The notes beneath the pieces were generated by a model. It ran no database searches, was not told the DNA's origin, and was given only the letters and a program-made list of their open reading frames with translations. 64,000 bases of DNA from Photobacterium sp. TLY01 (GTDB lineage Bacteria > Pseudomonadota > Gammaproteobacteria > Enterobacterales > Vibrionaceae), in assembly GCF_021432065.1 (NCBI RefSeq), contig NZ_CP090364.1:2618601-2682600 (forward strand). The letters run 5' to 3'. Positions 9,597 to 20,118 of the stretch are shown one piece after another. A program made the position numbers and the translations under genes. Within the stretch, counting starts at the first letter, position 1. Each line of letters starts with the position of its first letter.

Positions 9597-10319
9597 TCAG
9601 GCGTCTTGATCACCCAGCAGGACAGATTCCAGGGCGATTTCCATCATATCTAAAAACGTGGTCTGACGCTCATCAGAGGTCGTCGCTTCGCCACGCAGAA
9701 TGTGGTCAGACACGGTACAGATGGTCAGGGCTTTGGCGCCAAATTCTGCCGCCACCCCGTAAATCCCGGCCGCTTCCATTTCCACGCCCAGAATGCCGTA
9801 CTTGTCCATGGTCTTGAAGAAGTCAAAATCCGGGTTGTAGAACAGATCAGCAGAGAACAAGTTACCGACTTTCACCGCGATCCCTTTGGCTTTGGCAGCA
9901 TCCACAGCGTTTTGCACCATACCAAAATCAGCAATGGCCGCAAAATCGTGACCACCGAAACGGATGCGGTTCACTTTCGAATCGGTTGAAGCGCCCATGC
10001 CGATCACCACATCGCGCAGATTGACGTCATCACGCACCGCACCGCAGCTGCCGACCCGGATGATTTTCTTCACGCCGAAGTCTTTGACCAGCTCAGTGGC
10101 ATAGATAGAACAGGACGGAATGCCCATACCGTGGCCCATCACAGAGATCTTGCGGCCTTTGTATGTGCCTGTGTAACCGTACATATTGCGCACATTACAG
10201 ACTTCTTTCACCTCTTGCAGGAAAGTGTCTGCAATAAACTTGGCGCGCAACGGGTCGCCCGGCATCAGCACAACATCAGCAAAATCACCCATTTCAGCAT
10301 TAATATGTGGAGTAGCCAT
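9597..10319 (-). CDS. deoD: Purine nucleoside phosphorylase
   Basis: Cleaves purine (deoxy)nucleosides with phosphate to the base and (deoxy)ribose-1-phosphate. The 240-residue length matches E. coli DeoD (239). Visible landmarks are [29 protein letters not shown] with the phosphate-binding GDP/R region, RVGSCGAV, and the C-terminal SDHILRGE that holds the catalytic Asp. It is the last gene of the deoC-deoA-deoB-deoD operon, the same order as E. coli. Confidence 0.97.
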   Translation of the reverse strand: MATPHINAEMGDFADVVLMPGDPLRAKFIADTFLQEVKEVCNVRNMYGYTGTYKGRKISVMGHGMGIPSCSIYATELVKDFGVKKIIRVGSCGAVRDDVNLRDVVIGMGASTDSKVNRIRFGGHDFAAIADFGMVQNAVDAAKAKGIAVKVGNLFSADLFYNPDFDFFKTMDKYGILGVEMEAAGIYGVAAEFGAKALTICTVSDHILRGEATTSDERQTTFLDMMEIALESVLLGDQDA

Positions 10320-10410
10320 CTGTTCGCTCCTTCAATTTGTTAAGTGCCTCATCCATTATGGACGAGGCCGTGACGCTTTCAGCGCCAAACCTCACCACAC
10401 AGCGGTGCGG

Positions 10411-11631
10411 TTACAGAAAAGATTTACCGTAATCCATTGGCGAAGTACCGAAGTAGCTCGCCAGACTCTGGCCGATATCGGCAAAGGTCTCACGGCGGCC
10501 CAGTGAGCCAGCCGGGATCTTCGGACCACTCACCAGCACAGGAATGTGCTCACGGGTATGGTCGGTGCCCGGCCAGGTCGGATCACAACCGTGATCAGCC
10601 GTGATGATCAGCACGTCGTCTTCTTTCAGCTGCGACAGCAGCTCAGGCAGACGACGGTCAAAATATTCCAGCGCGGCGGCATAACCGGCCACATCGCGGC
10701 GGTGGCCGTAGGCGGAATCGAAATCAACAAAGTTCGTGAATACGATGGTGTTGTCACCAGCTTTATCCATTTGTGCCAGTGTGGCATCAAACAGGGCTTC
10801 CAGACCGGTCGCTTTCACTTTCTGGGTGATACCGCAGTGGGCGTAAATATCGGCAATTTTACCGACAGACACCACTTCGCCCTGCTTCTCTTCCACCAGT
10901 TTTTGCAGCACAGTGGCCGACGGCGGCTCAAGTGACAAGTCACGGCGGTTACCTGTACGTTCGAACTGGCCTTTGGCCGGACCGATAAACGGGCGGGCAA
11001 TCACACGGCCGATATTGTAGTCTTCCAGCTCTTCGCGAACGATCTCGCACAGCGTCATCAGGTTATCGAGACCGTAAGTCTCTTCGTGACAGGCAATCTG
11101 GAACACGGAATCGGCTGAGGTGTAGAAAATCGGCTTGCCGGTTTTCATGTGTTCCTCGCCCAGATCGTCCAGCACCTGGGTGCCGGAAGCGTGGCAATTA
11201 CCCAGATAACCCGGCAGTTGTGCGCGCTCGACAATGCGATCCAGCAGTTCCTGCGGGAAACTGTTGCTGGTGTCGCTGAAGTAACCCCAGTCGAACAAGA
11301 CCGGCACACCGGCGATTTCCCAGTGGCCAGACGGGGTGTCTTTGCCGGATGAAATCTCAGCCGCGTGACCGTAGGCACCGGTGATTTCCGCCACAGGATC
11401 TAAGCCTTGCGGGAATTCACCGCAGGATTCTTCCGCCGCCTTGCCCAGACCCAGGCGGGTCAGGTTCGGCAGATTCAGCAAACCGCTGCGGTCGGCATTG
11501 TCGGCACGGCCTTCGGCACAGGCTTTGGCAATATGGCCCATGGTGTTCGAGCCCACATCGCCAAATTTGACCGCATCTTCAGTAGCACCCAAGCCAAAAG
11601 AATCGAGTACCAGGATAATTGCTCTTTTCAT
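10411..11631 (-). CDS. deoB: Phosphopentomutase
   Basis: Interconverts (deoxy)ribose-1-phosphate and -5-phosphate, linking DeoD/DeoA products to DeoC. A 406-residue alkaline-phosphatase-superfamily enzyme beginning [20 protein letters not shown]. The metal site is visible in the first Asp and in [22 protein letters not shown] near the C-terminus. An extra Met codon precedes the start used here; the family N-terminus begins MKRA. Confidence 0.97.
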   Translation of the reverse strand: MKRAIILVLDSFGLGATEDAVKFGDVGSNTMGHIAKACAEGRADNADRSGLLNLPNLTRLGLGKAAEESCGEFPQGLDPVAEITGAYGHAAEISSGKDTPSGHWEIAGVPVLFDWGYFSDTSNSFPQELLDRIVERAQLPGYLGNCHASGTQVLDDLGEEHMKTGKPIFYTSADSVFQIACHEETYGLDNLMTLCEIVREELEDYNIGRVIARPFIGPAKGQFERTGNRRDLSLEPPSATVLQKLVEEKQGEVVSVGKIADIYAHCGITQKVKATGLEALFDATLAQMDKAGDNTIVFTNFVDFDSAYGHRRDVAGYAAALEYFDRRLPELLSQLKEDDVLIITADHGCDPTWPGTDHTREHIPVLVSGPKIPAGSLGRRETFADIGQSLASYFGTSPMDYGKSFL

Positions 11632-11643
11632 CATTGCTCCAAT

Positions 11644-12975
11644 TTAGACATCTTCAGCACGGATACGGCGGTAAACCTCAGGGGTCGCCGCAGGTGCCTG
11701 CTCAGTGACTGTGACAGCCTGACGAACAGCCTGCGCAGCCTCCTGCCATTGTGCTTCACTGCGAGCATGGATCACGGCCAGCGGCGTCTGATTATCCAGT
11801 GTCTGCCCCAGACGGATCATGTCCGTCAGGCCGACCGCATCATCAATGCTGTCAGAGGCCACTTTCCGGCCACCGCCCATACTCACCACGGCCATGCCCA
11901 GTGCGCGGGTATCCATCGCCCCGGCAAAACCGCTGGTTTCCGCAAACACAGGTTTGATGATCGCTGCATTCGCCAGATAGTTGTCATAATTTTCAACAAA
12001 ATCAGCCGGGCCGCCCAGGCCATGAACCATTTTGCCGAACCGCTCTGCTGCTGCGCCGTTATCCAGCACCGCCTGCAATTGAGCACGGGCCTCGCTTTCC
12101 GCTTTGGCCAGACCGGCGTTGAGCAGCATGTCGGCGCACAGCGCCATGGTGACTTCAAACAAACGCGGATTGCGGTATTCGCCGGTCAGGAACTGAACGG
12201 CTTCGCGCACTTCCACTGCGTTACCGGCGCTGGAGGCCAGAACCTGGTTCATGTCGGTCAGTAAGGCGGTGGTTTTGGTGCCGGCTCCGTTGGCCACGGC
12301 CACAATGGATTTCGCCAGTTCTTCCGAAGCGTCATAGGTTGGCATGAAAGCACCAGAACCGACTTTGACGTCCATCACCAGCGATTCCAGCCCTGCCGCC
12401 AGTTTCTTCGACAGAATCGAGGCAGTGATCAGCGAGATGTTATCGACTGTGGCGGTAATATCGCGGGTGGCATACACGCGCTTATCCGCCGGGGCCAGAT
12501 CGCCGGTCTGACCGATAATGGCCACGCCTGCACTTTTAGTCACCTGGCCGAACACCTCGTTCGACGGCATGATGTTATAGCCCGGAATGGATTCCAGTTT
12601 GTCCAGCGTGCCGCCGGTGTGGCCCAGACCACGACCGGAAATCATAGGCACGAAACCGCCACATGCGGCGACCATAGGGCCGAGCATCAGCGAGGTCACA
12701 TCGCCCACACCGCCGGTGGAGTGTTTGTCGACAATCGGGCCGCCAAAGTTCATGTAATCCCAGTTCAGCACCATGCCGGAATCTCGCATGGCACAGGTTA
12801 GTGCGACCCGCTCATTCATGGTCATGTCATTGAAGTACACCGCCATCGCGAAAGCCGCGATCTGACCTTCAGACACAGTGTCTTTGGCGATGCCCTGAAT
12901 AAAGAAGTTAATTTCGTCTGGGGTGAGTGCGATGTTATCGCGCTTCTTGCGGATAATTTCCTGAGGTAAATACAT
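11644..12975 (-). CDS. deoA: Thymidine phosphorylase
   Basis: Converts thymidine and phosphate to thymine and deoxyribose-1-phosphate. The start at 12975 ([14 protein letters not shown]) matches E. coli DeoA, so a 21-residue upstream extension of the open frame is excluded; GAGG lies upstream. The 443-residue protein has the phosphate-loop signature ([20 protein letters not shown]) and [10 protein letters not shown]. It is the second gene of the deo operon, separated from deoB by about 12 bp. Confidence 0.97.
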   Translation of the reverse strand: MYLPQEIIRKKRDNIALTPDEINFFIQGIAKDTVSEGQIAAFAMAVYFNDMTMNERVALTCAMRDSGMVLNWDYMNFGGPIVDKHSTGGVGDVTSLMLGPMVAACGGFVPMISGRGLGHTGGTLDKLESIPGYNIMPSNEVFGQVTKSAGVAIIGQTGDLAPADKRVYATRDITATVDNISLITASILSKKLAAGLESLVMDVKVGSGAFMPTYDASEELAKSIVAVANGAGTKTTALLTDMNQVLASSAGNAVEVREAVQFLTGEYRNPRLFEVTMALCADMLLNAGLAKAESEARAQLQAVLDNGAAAERFGKMVHGLGGPADFVENYDNYLANAAIIKPVFAETSGFAGAMDTRALGMAVVSMGGGRKVASDSIDDAVGLTDMIRLGQTLDNQTPLAVIHARSEAQWQEAAQAVRQAVTVTEQAPAATPEVYRRIRAEDV

Positions 12976-13139
12976 AGGATGCCTCGACATGGCTGGGGAG
13001 AGACAATAGCGGCCCGGAGCGTCAGCAGCACGTGCCAACAGGCGCGGTCTTTCCCTTGAATTGGCAGTTTCCTGTGACAGCCAGCCGAGCCGGCTGCCAC
13101 AGATCAGGTTCAGAATCGGTCAACCGATACCCAGCGGTA

Positions 13140-13913
13140 TCAGTAGCCGCCTTCTGCAGCTTTTTCGCCTTCACCCAGCGTGTTGAGCAGGTTTGCCAGC
13201 AAGCTGGATGCACCAAAACGATAGTGGGCACTGTCTGCCCAGTCGGCACCCAGAATCCGATCAGCCATCGCCAGATACTGCTGTGCATCTTCTGCAGTAC
13301 GCACACCACCCGCTGGTTTAAAGCCTACTTTGTCCTGTACGCCCATGTCTTTGATCACGGTCAGCATAATCTCAGCTGATTCCGGCGTGGCGTTCACCGG
13401 TACTTTACCGGTTGAGGTCTTAATAAAATCGGCGCCGGCTTTGATAGAAATTTCTGAGGCTTTGCGGATCAGAACCGCATCTTTCAGTTCACCGGTTTCA
13501 ATAATCACTTTCAGCAGAATATCGCCGCAGGCGGCTTTACACTGTTTCACCAGTTCAAAACCCACGTCCTCGTTACCGGCAATCAGTGCGCGGTACGGGA
13601 ACACCACGTCCACTTCATCTGCGCCGTAAGCAACAGCGGCTTTGGTTTCTGCAACAGCAATCTCAATGTCATCATTGCCGTGCGGGAAGTTGGTCACTGT
13701 GGCAATACGAACATCCGGCGTACCCTGCTCGCGCAGCTGCTTTTTAGCAACCGGAATAAAACGCGGATAAATACAAACCGCTGCGGTATTGCCGACAGGG
13801 GTTTTCGCGTTCTTACACAGTTCGATCACTTTCGCATCGGTGTCGTCATCGTTTAGTGTGGTCAGATCCATCAGTTTTAACGCACGCAGTGCAGCCGTTT
13901 TTAAATCGCTCAT
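13140..13913 (-). CDS. deoC: Deoxyribose-phosphate aldolase
   Basis: Splits 2-deoxyribose-5-phosphate to acetaldehyde and glyceraldehyde-3-phosphate, feeding deoxynucleosides into glycolysis. The start at 13913 ([20 protein letters not shown]) has GGAG upstream; the open frame runs 63 codons further up without family similarity. It gives 257 residues (E. coli 259). The Schiff-base lysine is in [15 protein letters not shown] and the second lysine in [11 protein letters not shown]. First gene of deoCABD. I saw no convincing CRP/CytR sites upstream, although E. coli uses both there. Confidence 0.96.
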   Translation of the reverse strand: MSDLKTAALRALKLMDLTTLNDDDTDAKVIELCKNAKTPVGNTAAVCIYPRFIPVAKKQLREQGTPDVRIATVTNFPHGNDDIEIAVAETKAAVAYGADEVDVVFPYRALIAGNEDVGFELVKQCKAACGDILLKVIIETGELKDAVLIRKASEISIKAGADFIKTSTGKVPVNATPESAEIMLTVIKDMGVQDKVGFKPAGGVRTAEDAQQYLAMADRILGADWADSAHYRFGASSLLANLLNTLGEGEKAAEGGY

Positions 13914-14305
13914 GACTTTCTCCAGTCGATTATGTTCTACCAAGTGTCCTGTTCTCTTTGCCCATTCAGAAAATGGCAATCCGAAGATTGTAGCCTCAGA
14001 GAAACAGAAGCGGACTTGATTCCATGAAGACTCAGGCGCTTTACCGCATGCCCGATCGACGTCCTTTTCACCGCGCAAGATGATGATCACCTTGCCAGCC
14101 ATTCATTTTTACACCCTGACTCACAATATGATCAGGATGGTTGCACACAGACATCACTCATCTGCGATTTTACGCAGCCATTTTACCAAGGAGCCTAGTG
14201 GCAAACCATACAACAGGCGTTTCCCTGAGTGGATAATGTGTTGACTCGGCAAGCGGTGATCGTCTTCTGACCGCCCGACCATAGGATTACACTCAAGAGC
14301 CGGGC
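13914..14305. other. Leader region of the deo operon, no gene seen
   Basis: About 390 bp between deoC and the XapX gene. It should hold the deo promoter(s). I find no clean -35/-10 pair and only a single TCACA half-site near 14121 with a poor partner. No RNA gene or credible ORF. Confidence 0.5.
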
Positions 14306-14476
14306 TCAGGAAAAGAAACGTTCGATCAGCCATTGATAAAGCTGTCCGCCAATAAACACGCCGACGATGCCCATCACCCCGGATAATACCGGGGGCGCCG
14401 GGATTGGCAGTTTGAGTGCGGAAAACATCAGCCCGACGATCACACCGGCCAGCAAAGCCACGATCACTTCATGCAT
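14306..14476 (-). CDS. XapX-domain small membrane protein
   Basis: A 56-residue protein starting MHEVIVALLAGVIVGLMFS, with GGAG eight bases upstream. Two hydrophobic helices are joined by the KLPIPAPPVLSGVMGIVG motif typical of XapX/DUF1427. The family is named from xanthosine-utilisation loci, but the function is not known. Its place between nupC and the deo operon suggests a nucleoside-linked role, which is inference. Confidence 0.8.
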   Translation of the reverse strand: MHEVIVALLAGVIVGLMFSALKLPIPAPPVLSGVMGIVGVFIGGQLYQWLIERFFS

Positions 14477-14784
14477 ACGGTCACTCCAGTTATGGGTGCC
14501 AGACCGGGAGAGCACAGCGGACCGGCCTGAAAACATTCACCGTTGGAAATACTCACAGAGTGTAGACCGCAGGCAACGAAGTGTCTGCTGACCCCTTAAG
14601 CATGCGCGCGAGGCTTGCGTGAAGAAAGAGCCAATTGTCCCTTTTTGCCGGCTTTTACCGGAAATGATTCAGATAGTTACTGTTTCTGTTGACTACCGCC
14701 AGCGTCAGCGGCAAAGAAAATGTGAGGCAAAAAAAACGCCACAGCGAGGCTGTGGCGTTTTCAATCTGATTGTTTCTGACTGAA
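14477..14784. other. Intergenic between XapX gene and nupC
   Basis: About 300 bp with the nupC terminator at its right end (14733-14761) and the XapX ribosome-binding site at its left. No other gene, RNA or repeat is evident. Confidence 0.5.
14733..14761 (-). terminator. nupC terminator
   Basis: A 13-bp perfect inverted repeat (arms ending in ACGCCACAGC and its complement) around GAG, flanked by A and T runs. It lies just after the nupC stop. Confidence 0.92.
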
Positions 14785-16074
14785 TTACAGTGACAGGAAC
14801 AGACCTGCAATCGTTGCAGACATCAGGTTAGACAGCGTACCTGCGGCAACGGCTTTCATACCGAAGCGGGCAATGTCGTGACGACGGCTTGGTGCCAGAC
14901 CGCCCAGACCACCCAGCAGGATCGCAATCGAAGACAGGTTTGCGAAACCACACAGGGCGAAAGAAATGATCGCTTTGGTCTTCTCAGTCATCGCTGCGCC
15001 AGTTTCAGCAACCAGCAGACCACCATCAGCCACATCTTTCAGGTATGGTGTGAAGTTCAGGTAAGCCACGAACTCGTTCACGACTATCTTCTGACCGATG
15101 AAAGAACCGGCAATCTGTGCTTCATTCCAAGGCACACCAATCAGGAAGGCCAGCGGCTGGAAGACATAACCCAGGATCAGCTCCAGCGTCAGTTCAGGCA
15201 TACCGAACCAACCACCAACACCACCCAGAATACCATTGATCAGGGCAATCAGACCGATGAAGGCCAGCAGCATCGCACCGACGTTCAGGGCAAGTTGCAT
15301 ACCGGAAGACGCACCCGCAGCCGCTGCGTCAATGACGTTCGCAGGCTTGTCATCGTGACCTTCATCATCTTTATCAACGCCCAATTGATCCACAGGCGTT
15401 TCTGTTTCCGGCTTGATGATTTTTGCAAACAGCAGACCACCCGGTGCCGCCATGAAAGAGGCTGCAATCAGGTATTCCAGCGGTACACCCATAGAGGCAT
15501 AACCGGCCAGTACACCACCGGCAACAGACGCCAGACCACCACACATCACCGCAAACAGCTCAGACTGAGTCATCTTAGGTACAAACGGACGCACAACCAG
15601 TGGTGCTTCAGTTTGACCCACGAAAATGTTTGCTGTTGCAGACATGGATTCGGCACGGGACGTTCCCAGCGCTTTTTGCAGTGCGCCACCCAGAATGTTA
15701 ATCACAAACTGCATGATGCCCAAGTAGTACAATACGCTGATCAGTGCTGAGAAAAACACGATAACCGGCAGCACTTTCAGGGCGAAGACGAAACCGCCGC
15801 CACCGAAGACTTCAAACATCTTGCCTGAGACCAGACCGCCGAACAGGAAAGAAATCCCCTGATCGCCGTAACCGATCACATTAGCAACGAATTGTGATGC
15901 ACCATACAGCACATCACGGCCTACCGGCACATACAGTACGAATGCGCCGAAGAAGAATTGAATGGCAAACGCGCCACCCACAGTACGTAAGTTAATAGCT
16001 TTACGGTTATCAGACAGCAGCACAGCCACAAGCAGCAGCACAACCATCCCAACCAGGCTCATAAACACGCTCAT
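14785..16074 (-). CDS. nupC: Nucleoside/proton or sodium symporter, NupC type
   Basis: A 429-residue concentrative nucleoside transporter of the inner membrane. Family signatures include [18 protein letters not shown] (the conserved QTEAP substrate motif), [14 protein letters not shown] and NEFVAYLNF. It brings in nucleosides for the adjacent deo enzymes. Although transcribed in the same direction as deoCABD, it has its own terminator and its own promoter with a perfect CRP site, so it forms a separate unit. Confidence 0.95.
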   Translation of the reverse strand: MSVFMSLVGMVVLLLVAVLLSDNRKAINLRTVGGAFAIQFFFGAFVLYVPVGRDVLYGASQFVANVIGYGDQGISFLFGGLVSGKMFEVFGGGGFVFALKVLPVIVFFSALISVLYYLGIMQFVINILGGALQKALGTSRAESMSATANIFVGQTEAPLVVRPFVPKMTQSELFAVMCGGLASVAGGVLAGYASMGVPLEYLIAASFMAAPGGLLFAKIIKPETETPVDQLGVDKDDEGHDDKPANVIDAAAAGASSGMQLALNVGAMLLAFIGLIALINGILGGVGGWFGMPELTLELILGYVFQPLAFLIGVPWNEAQIAGSFIGQKIVVNEFVAYLNFTPYLKDVADGGLLVAETGAAMTEKTKAIISFALCGFANLSSIAILLGGLGGLAPSRRHDIARFGMKAVAAGTLSNLMSATIAGLFLSL

Positions 16075-16141
16075 AGTTTATGGCATCCCTATAGTTAAAT
16101 TTTGGCGTCTCGACAATTCGGCTCTCTCAAGAGTCGGGCGC

Positions 16142-16147
16142 ATTATA
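16142..16147 (-). promoter_or_regulatory. nupC promoter -10
   Basis: On the minus strand this reads TATAAT, about 67 bp upstream of the nupC start. The -35 region is weak (TTACAT-like, 18-base spacing), which fits an activator-dependent promoter. Confidence 0.6.
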
Positions 16148-16220
16148 CGCATGGCAACTTACAGCATGTAATGCACACATCACACTTTGATTGGAAACCG
16201 AGTGAAAGTTGAATATCAAG

Positions 16221-16236
16221 TGTGATGAAACTCACA
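16221..16236. promoter_or_regulatory. CRP-cAMP binding site upstream of nupC
   Basis: The sequence is TGTGA-N6-TCACA with both pentamers perfect, and the symmetry extends one base further on each side. It is centred about 93 bp upstream of the predicted nupC start of transcription, a distance in phase for class I activation. It lies between tatD and nupC; tatD points away, so nupC is the likely target. Confidence 0.8.
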
Positions 16237-16286
16237 CCAAAGCACGACCTGATGCATAAAGAAAAGCCAGAGAAATGTCAGAATCA

Positions 16287-17096
16287 TCAAATTTGAGAAG
16301 GCAGTGCAAACAAAACTTCTGCATTTTTGCTAGTAGCAGCAGCGAGTACCGCCAATGATTCTGATCTCAGGTCAGCCAGAGCCGCTAACACGAAGGCGAC
16401 TCTGTCCGGCTGATTTGGTTCTCCCTGGTAACCGGCCAACGGCATATCTGGCGCATCAGTTTCCAGTAGCAGTGCATCAAGAGGTAACTGACTCATTGTA
16501 GTTCGAGTTTTGTTCGCTCTGCGATAGGTGATCGTACCACCGACTCCAATTTTGATACCTAGATCAAGAAGTTGAGACGCTTGCTGCAAACTGCCACTGA
16601 ATGCGTGATAAACCCCTCCCCGAATTGGCGGGCAGGATTTCAGGCAACGGATCAGTTCAGGAAAGGCTTTGCGGCAATGAAGGATCACCGGCAGGTTAAA
16701 ATGATTAGCGAATTCCAGTTGCCTGAGCAGCCAGTCCATCTGTTGCTGCCTGTCTGCCGCGGCAATCGCAAAATCCAGCCCGCATTCCCCGACCGCTACA
16801 CAGCGGTTGCCCGCCTCCTGACTAACTTTTTCCAGCATCTTCTCCAGCTGGGCCAGTGTGTCGGCATCATGCTCGGAGGCAAAATACGGGTGCATGCCCA
16901 GCGCATAGTAGAGCGCTGGCTGTGCAGGTGGTGCCGGACGGGCACACAGGGTCTGGATAAGCTGCCAGTTTCGCGCCCCGACCGAAGGGATCACGATATG
17001 GCTGACACCAACCTGCCCGGCTTTAACCAGATAGGGCTCGGGATCAGCGGCAAACGGCGGAAAATCAAAATGGCAGTGGCTATCGATCAGCTGCAC
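16287..17096 (-). CDS. tatD: TatD-family metal-dependent hydrolase
   Basis: A TIM-barrel hydrolase of the TatD DNase/deacylase family. The open frame continues upstream, but the homologous region starts at VQLIDSHCHFDF with the first metal ligands HxH. A GTG at 17096 has GAGG nine bases upstream; an ATG at 17105 is the alternative but touches that motif. Other landmarks are GECGLDFA, the His in VILHCRKAFPEL and LLLETDAPDMP. About 269 residues. It overlaps the end of the DUF5363 gene, so the two are probably translationally coupled. Confidence 0.88.
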   Translation of the reverse strand: MQLIDSHCHFDFPPFAADPEPYLVKAGQVGVSHIVIPSVGARNWQLIQTLCARPAPPAQPALYYALGMHPYFASEHDADTLAQLEKMLEKVSQEAGNRCVAVGECGLDFAIAAADRQQQMDWLLRQLEFANHFNLPVILHCRKAFPELIRCLKSCPPIRGGVYHAFSGSLQQASQLLDLGIKIGVGGTITYRRANKTRTTMSQLPLDALLLETDAPDMPLAGYQGEPNQPDRVAFVLAALADLRSESLAVLAAATSKNAEVLFALPSQI

Positions 17097-17277
17097 GCGG
17101 CTCATCCTCTGGTGCCGTTTCACAGGCCTTCCTTCTGGCAGCGCGCTGCGCCGGATGGCGGGCATCGTCTTCATCATAACGAACCGGAGCACAACAGCGC
17201 CGGTTTTCCGGTACAAAACCCATACGCTCGCACCAGGCATCGTAGCGGGCCAGCCAACGGCGGATCAGAGTTAACAT
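17080..17277 (-). CDS. DUF5363-type small protein
   Basis: A 65-residue basic protein (WLARYDAWCERMGFVPENRR followed by CCAPVRYDE). It resembles the small DUF5363 family, which in Vibrionaceae sits just upstream of tatD. That assignment is from memory of the motif. Its stop lies inside the start of tatD (17-26 bp overlap depending on the tatD start). No membrane segment; function unknown. Confidence 0.65.
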   Translation of the reverse strand: MLTLIRRWLARYDAWCERMGFVPENRRCCAPVRYDEDDARHPAQRAARRKACETAPEDEPRAADR

Positions 17278-17404
17278 CGCACTCCCCTTTTCGGATGCAG
17301 TGAGTTCGGAATGATTATGTCTGGCATAGTTTGAATACAGAACAGTATCACGCCTGAGCCGGGCGACATCAAGTCAACGGCTGGCAACAGGCGCGATACG
17401 ATAA

Positions 17405-17432
17405 AAAAAGCCCCTGAAATCAGGAGCTTTTT
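17405..17432 (-). terminator. prfC terminator
   Basis: A hairpin with AAAAAGC and CCTGA paired to TCAGG and GCTTTTT, with one mismatch between the two stem parts. It is followed by T-rich sequence and located downstream of the prfC stop. Confidence 0.85.
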
Positions 17433-17474
17433 CTTTCTTCAACGATTCACAGATTCATCATGAACCGTCAGGCA

Positions 17475-19055
17475 TCAGTGCTCGCGGGTGGCGCGGAAAT
17501 CCACTTCAGGGAAACGCTCTTTCGCCAGATTGAGGTTGACCATGGTCGGGGCGATGTAAGTGAGATTATCTCCACCGTCCAGCGCCAGATTGACCTCATT
17601 CTTGCGACGAAACTCTTCGAATTTCTTGCCATCGGCACATTCAACCCAGCGGGCGGTGGCAACGTTGACGCTCTCGTAAATGGCTTCCACGTTGTACTCA
17701 GATTTCAGACGGGCAACCACCACGTCAAACTGCAGTACACCGACCGCGCCGACGATCAGATCATTGTTCATCAGCGGACGGAACACCTGCACCGCCCCTT
17801 CTTCCGACAGCTGGACCAGGCCTTTCAGCAACTGCTTTTGCTTCAGTGGATCTTTCAGTCGGATACGACGGAACAGTTCCGGTGCAAAGTTCGGGATGCC
17901 GGCAAACTTCAGGCTTTCCCCCTGAGTAAAGGTATCACCAATCTGAATCGTGCCATGGTTGTGCAGACCAATGATGTCACCGGCATACGCATTTTCAGCG
18001 CGGGCACGGTCACCAGCCATGAAGGTGACGGCATCCGAAATGCTGACAGTCTTACCGGTACGGACATGGTTCATTTTCATGCCTTGCGTGTAAGTGCCTG
18101 ACACAACGCGCATGAATGCAATCCGGTCACGGTGTTTCGGGTCCATATTGGCCTGAATCTTGAACACGAAACCGGAGAACTTCTCTTCGGTCGCTTCAAC
18201 TTCACGCTCGTTAGCCTGACGTGGCAGCGGCGCAGGCGCCCACTCAGTCAGGCCGTCCAGCATATGGTCCACACCAAAGTTACCCAGTGCCGTACCGAAG
18301 AATACCGGCGTCAGCTCCCCTTTCAGGAACAGATCACGATCAAATTCGTGCGATGCACCCAGCACCAGCTCCAGCTCATCACGCAGCTGACCGGCCAGCT
18401 CCTCGCCGACGGCCGCATCCAGTTCAGGGTTGTCCAGGCCTTTCACTATCCGGACTTCCTGAATGGTGTGACCCTGACCGGTGGCGTACAGAATGGTTTC
18501 GTCACGGTGAATGTGATACACACCTTTGAACTCTTTACCACAGCCAATCGGCCAGCTGACCGGCGCACAGGCAATGTTCAGCTCACTTTCCACTTCATCC
18601 AGCAATTCCATCGGATCGCGGATGTCACGGTCGAGTTTGTTCATGAAGGTCACAATAGGCGTATCGCGCAGACGGGTGACTTCCATCAGTTTCCGGGTCC
18701 GGTCCTCAACACCTTTCGCCGCATCAATCACCATCAGACAGGAGTCTACGGCAGTCAGGGTACGGTAGGTATCTTCCGAGAAATCCTCGTGCCCCGGGGT
18801 ATCAAGCAGGTTGACCAGACATTCGTTGTACGGGAACTGCATCACAGAGGTGGTGACCGAGATGCCCCGCTCTTTTTCCATTTCCATCCAGTCGGATTTA
18901 GCATGCTGGTTAGAGCCGCGGCCTTTGACCGTACCGGCGCGCTGTAAGGCGTTTCCGAACAGCAGTACTTTTTCTGTAATGGTGGTTTTACCCGCATCCG
19001 GGTGAGAAATGATGGCAAAGGTGCGGCGTTTGCCCACTTCAGTTAAAAAAGACAT
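17475..19055 (-). CDS. prfC: Peptide chain release factor 3
   Basis: A 526-residue translational GTPase that recycles RF1/RF2 from the ribosome. The start [25 protein letters not shown] gives the P-loop directly. G2-G4 are visible as [14 protein letters not shown] and NKLD, and domains II-III follow. Length is usual for RF3. It has its own terminator at 17405-17432 and a TATAAT on the minus strand at 19252-19257 as a candidate -10. Confidence 0.97.
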   Translation of the reverse strand: MSFLTEVGKRRTFAIISHPDAGKTTITEKVLLFGNALQRAGTVKGRGSNQHAKSDWMEMEKERGISVTTSVMQFPYNECLVNLLDTPGHEDFSEDTYRTLTAVDSCLMVIDAAKGVEDRTRKLMEVTRLRDTPIVTFMNKLDRDIRDPMELLDEVESELNIACAPVSWPIGCGKEFKGVYHIHRDETILYATGQGHTIQEVRIVKGLDNPELDAAVGEELAGQLRDELELVLGASHEFDRDLFLKGELTPVFFGTALGNFGVDHMLDGLTEWAPAPLPRQANEREVEATEEKFSGFVFKIQANMDPKHRDRIAFMRVVSGTYTQGMKMNHVRTGKTVSISDAVTFMAGDRARAENAYAGDIIGLHNHGTIQIGDTFTQGESLKFAGIPNFAPELFRRIRLKDPLKQKQLLKGLVQLSEEGAVQVFRPLMNNDLIVGAVGVLQFDVVVARLKSEYNVEAIYESVNVATARWVECADGKKFEEFRRKNEVNLALDGGDNLTYIAPTMVNLNLAKERFPEVDFRATREH

Positions 19056-19404
19056 ATTCAGTGAAGATCCAGTTATCGAATGAAGTCAGCCCAGGCGAGA
19101 TCCGCGAAAACGCGGCGCCCGGTATGTCAGTTGAGTCTTGCCCGGAACTAGCCGGGTGATGGCTGATTAACCTGTGGTTACATCCTGGCCTCTGTTTGCT
19201 CTTCTGTGCCGTAACAGGCAATAGGGGATGACTTGGGTATATGATGGCGGAATTATACGCAAAGTCTGCGCAAAGAAACAGTCACTCGCCACGCAAGCTG
19301 CTGCCAACAGGCAAACGAAGAAGCATCACTGAACGGAAATCGGCAACAAGCCAGTCTGTGCTGCCCTGTCGCCGAGGATTTTTATGCGTTCGGAGCAAGC
19401 TTTT
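19056..19404. other. prfC leader and spacer, no gene seen
   Basis: About 350 bp between prfC and the lipoprotein gene. The only feature I can support is a TATAAT on the minus strand at 19252-19257, placing a prfC promoter about 200 bp upstream of its start. There are GC-rich inverted stretches near 19100-19160. No coding potential. Confidence 0.5.
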
Positions 19405-20109
19405 CTAGCCGGCAACCTTAACCCAGACCTGAGGAAAATCTGCTACCTCAGTCTGAAAGTTCAGGCTGAACAGTGTGTCATTATCGACCACGGTTTCCGC
19501 ATAAACCTGTGAGAAAGGCAGATGACAAGCGTTGTTGGCGTCGACTGTCATCACCCGGATGGTTTCCAGCGAAGCCGATGCCGCAAAGCGCACACCAGAC
19601 TCACAGTGCAGACCGGTAATACTGGCATTGCCCTGTTCGTCCAAACTCAGCGTGTATAGCTGCCCGTCCCAGATCGCCTGGTACTGGCCCGCCACGAAGC
19701 CAGCATGTTGGGCTGTCGAATCGGCGACCAGGCGGGTTGCACCTTCAGGGGTGTCGCACACAAAGGCGTTTTGCTGTGCCTGGCATTGATAGTGTATTTC
19801 AGCAAAATAATAGGTTGTTTGCTTCTGTCCGGCAGCAGGCTTTTGCGCCAGGAATGAGCTTTGGTGTTCCCTGTCATCCCAGAGGGTCAATAGCGGCAGC
19901 CGACCACTTTCTGCGATGAGCTGTACCTCAACCGGATTGCCGTCGGCATCCTGAGCCACAGCGCGATATACCCCGCTCAGCGCGGCCTGACCGGCATCTG
20001 TCGCGCCACTTTCTTTCCCATTGTCTGCGCTGTTCTCCTTGTCTGAGCCATTACACCCCGCCAGAACAAGCCCCAGCATCAGGCACAGAAGACGTGAATA
20101 GTTTTTCAT
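19405..20109 (-). CDS. Predicted lipoprotein of unknown function
   Basis: A 234-residue protein with a type II signal peptide: MKNYSRLLCLMLGLVLAGC, where LAGC is the lipobox and Cys19 the lipidation site. The residue after Cys is Asn, so outer-membrane sorting is likely. A low-complexity Ser/Asp/Glu/Gly linker (residues 20-42) leads to a beta-rich domain with several cysteines (CQAQQNAFVC and LHCESG), consistent with disulfides. It starts 9 bp after the surE-like gene, so the two are one operon. I do not recognise the family. Confidence 0.7.
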   Translation of the reverse strand: MKNYSRLLCLMLGLVLAGCNGSDKENSADNGKESGATDAGQAALSGVYRAVAQDADGNPVEVQLIAESGRLPLLTLWDDREHQSSFLAQKPAAGQKQTTYYFAEIHYQCQAQQNAFVCDTPEGATRLVADSTAQHAGFVAGQYQAIWDGQLYTLSLDEQGNASITGLHCESGVRFAASASLETIRVMTVDANNACHLPFSQVYAETVVDNDTLFSLNFQTEVADFPQVWVKVAG

Positions 20110-20118
20110 CGCGACCTC

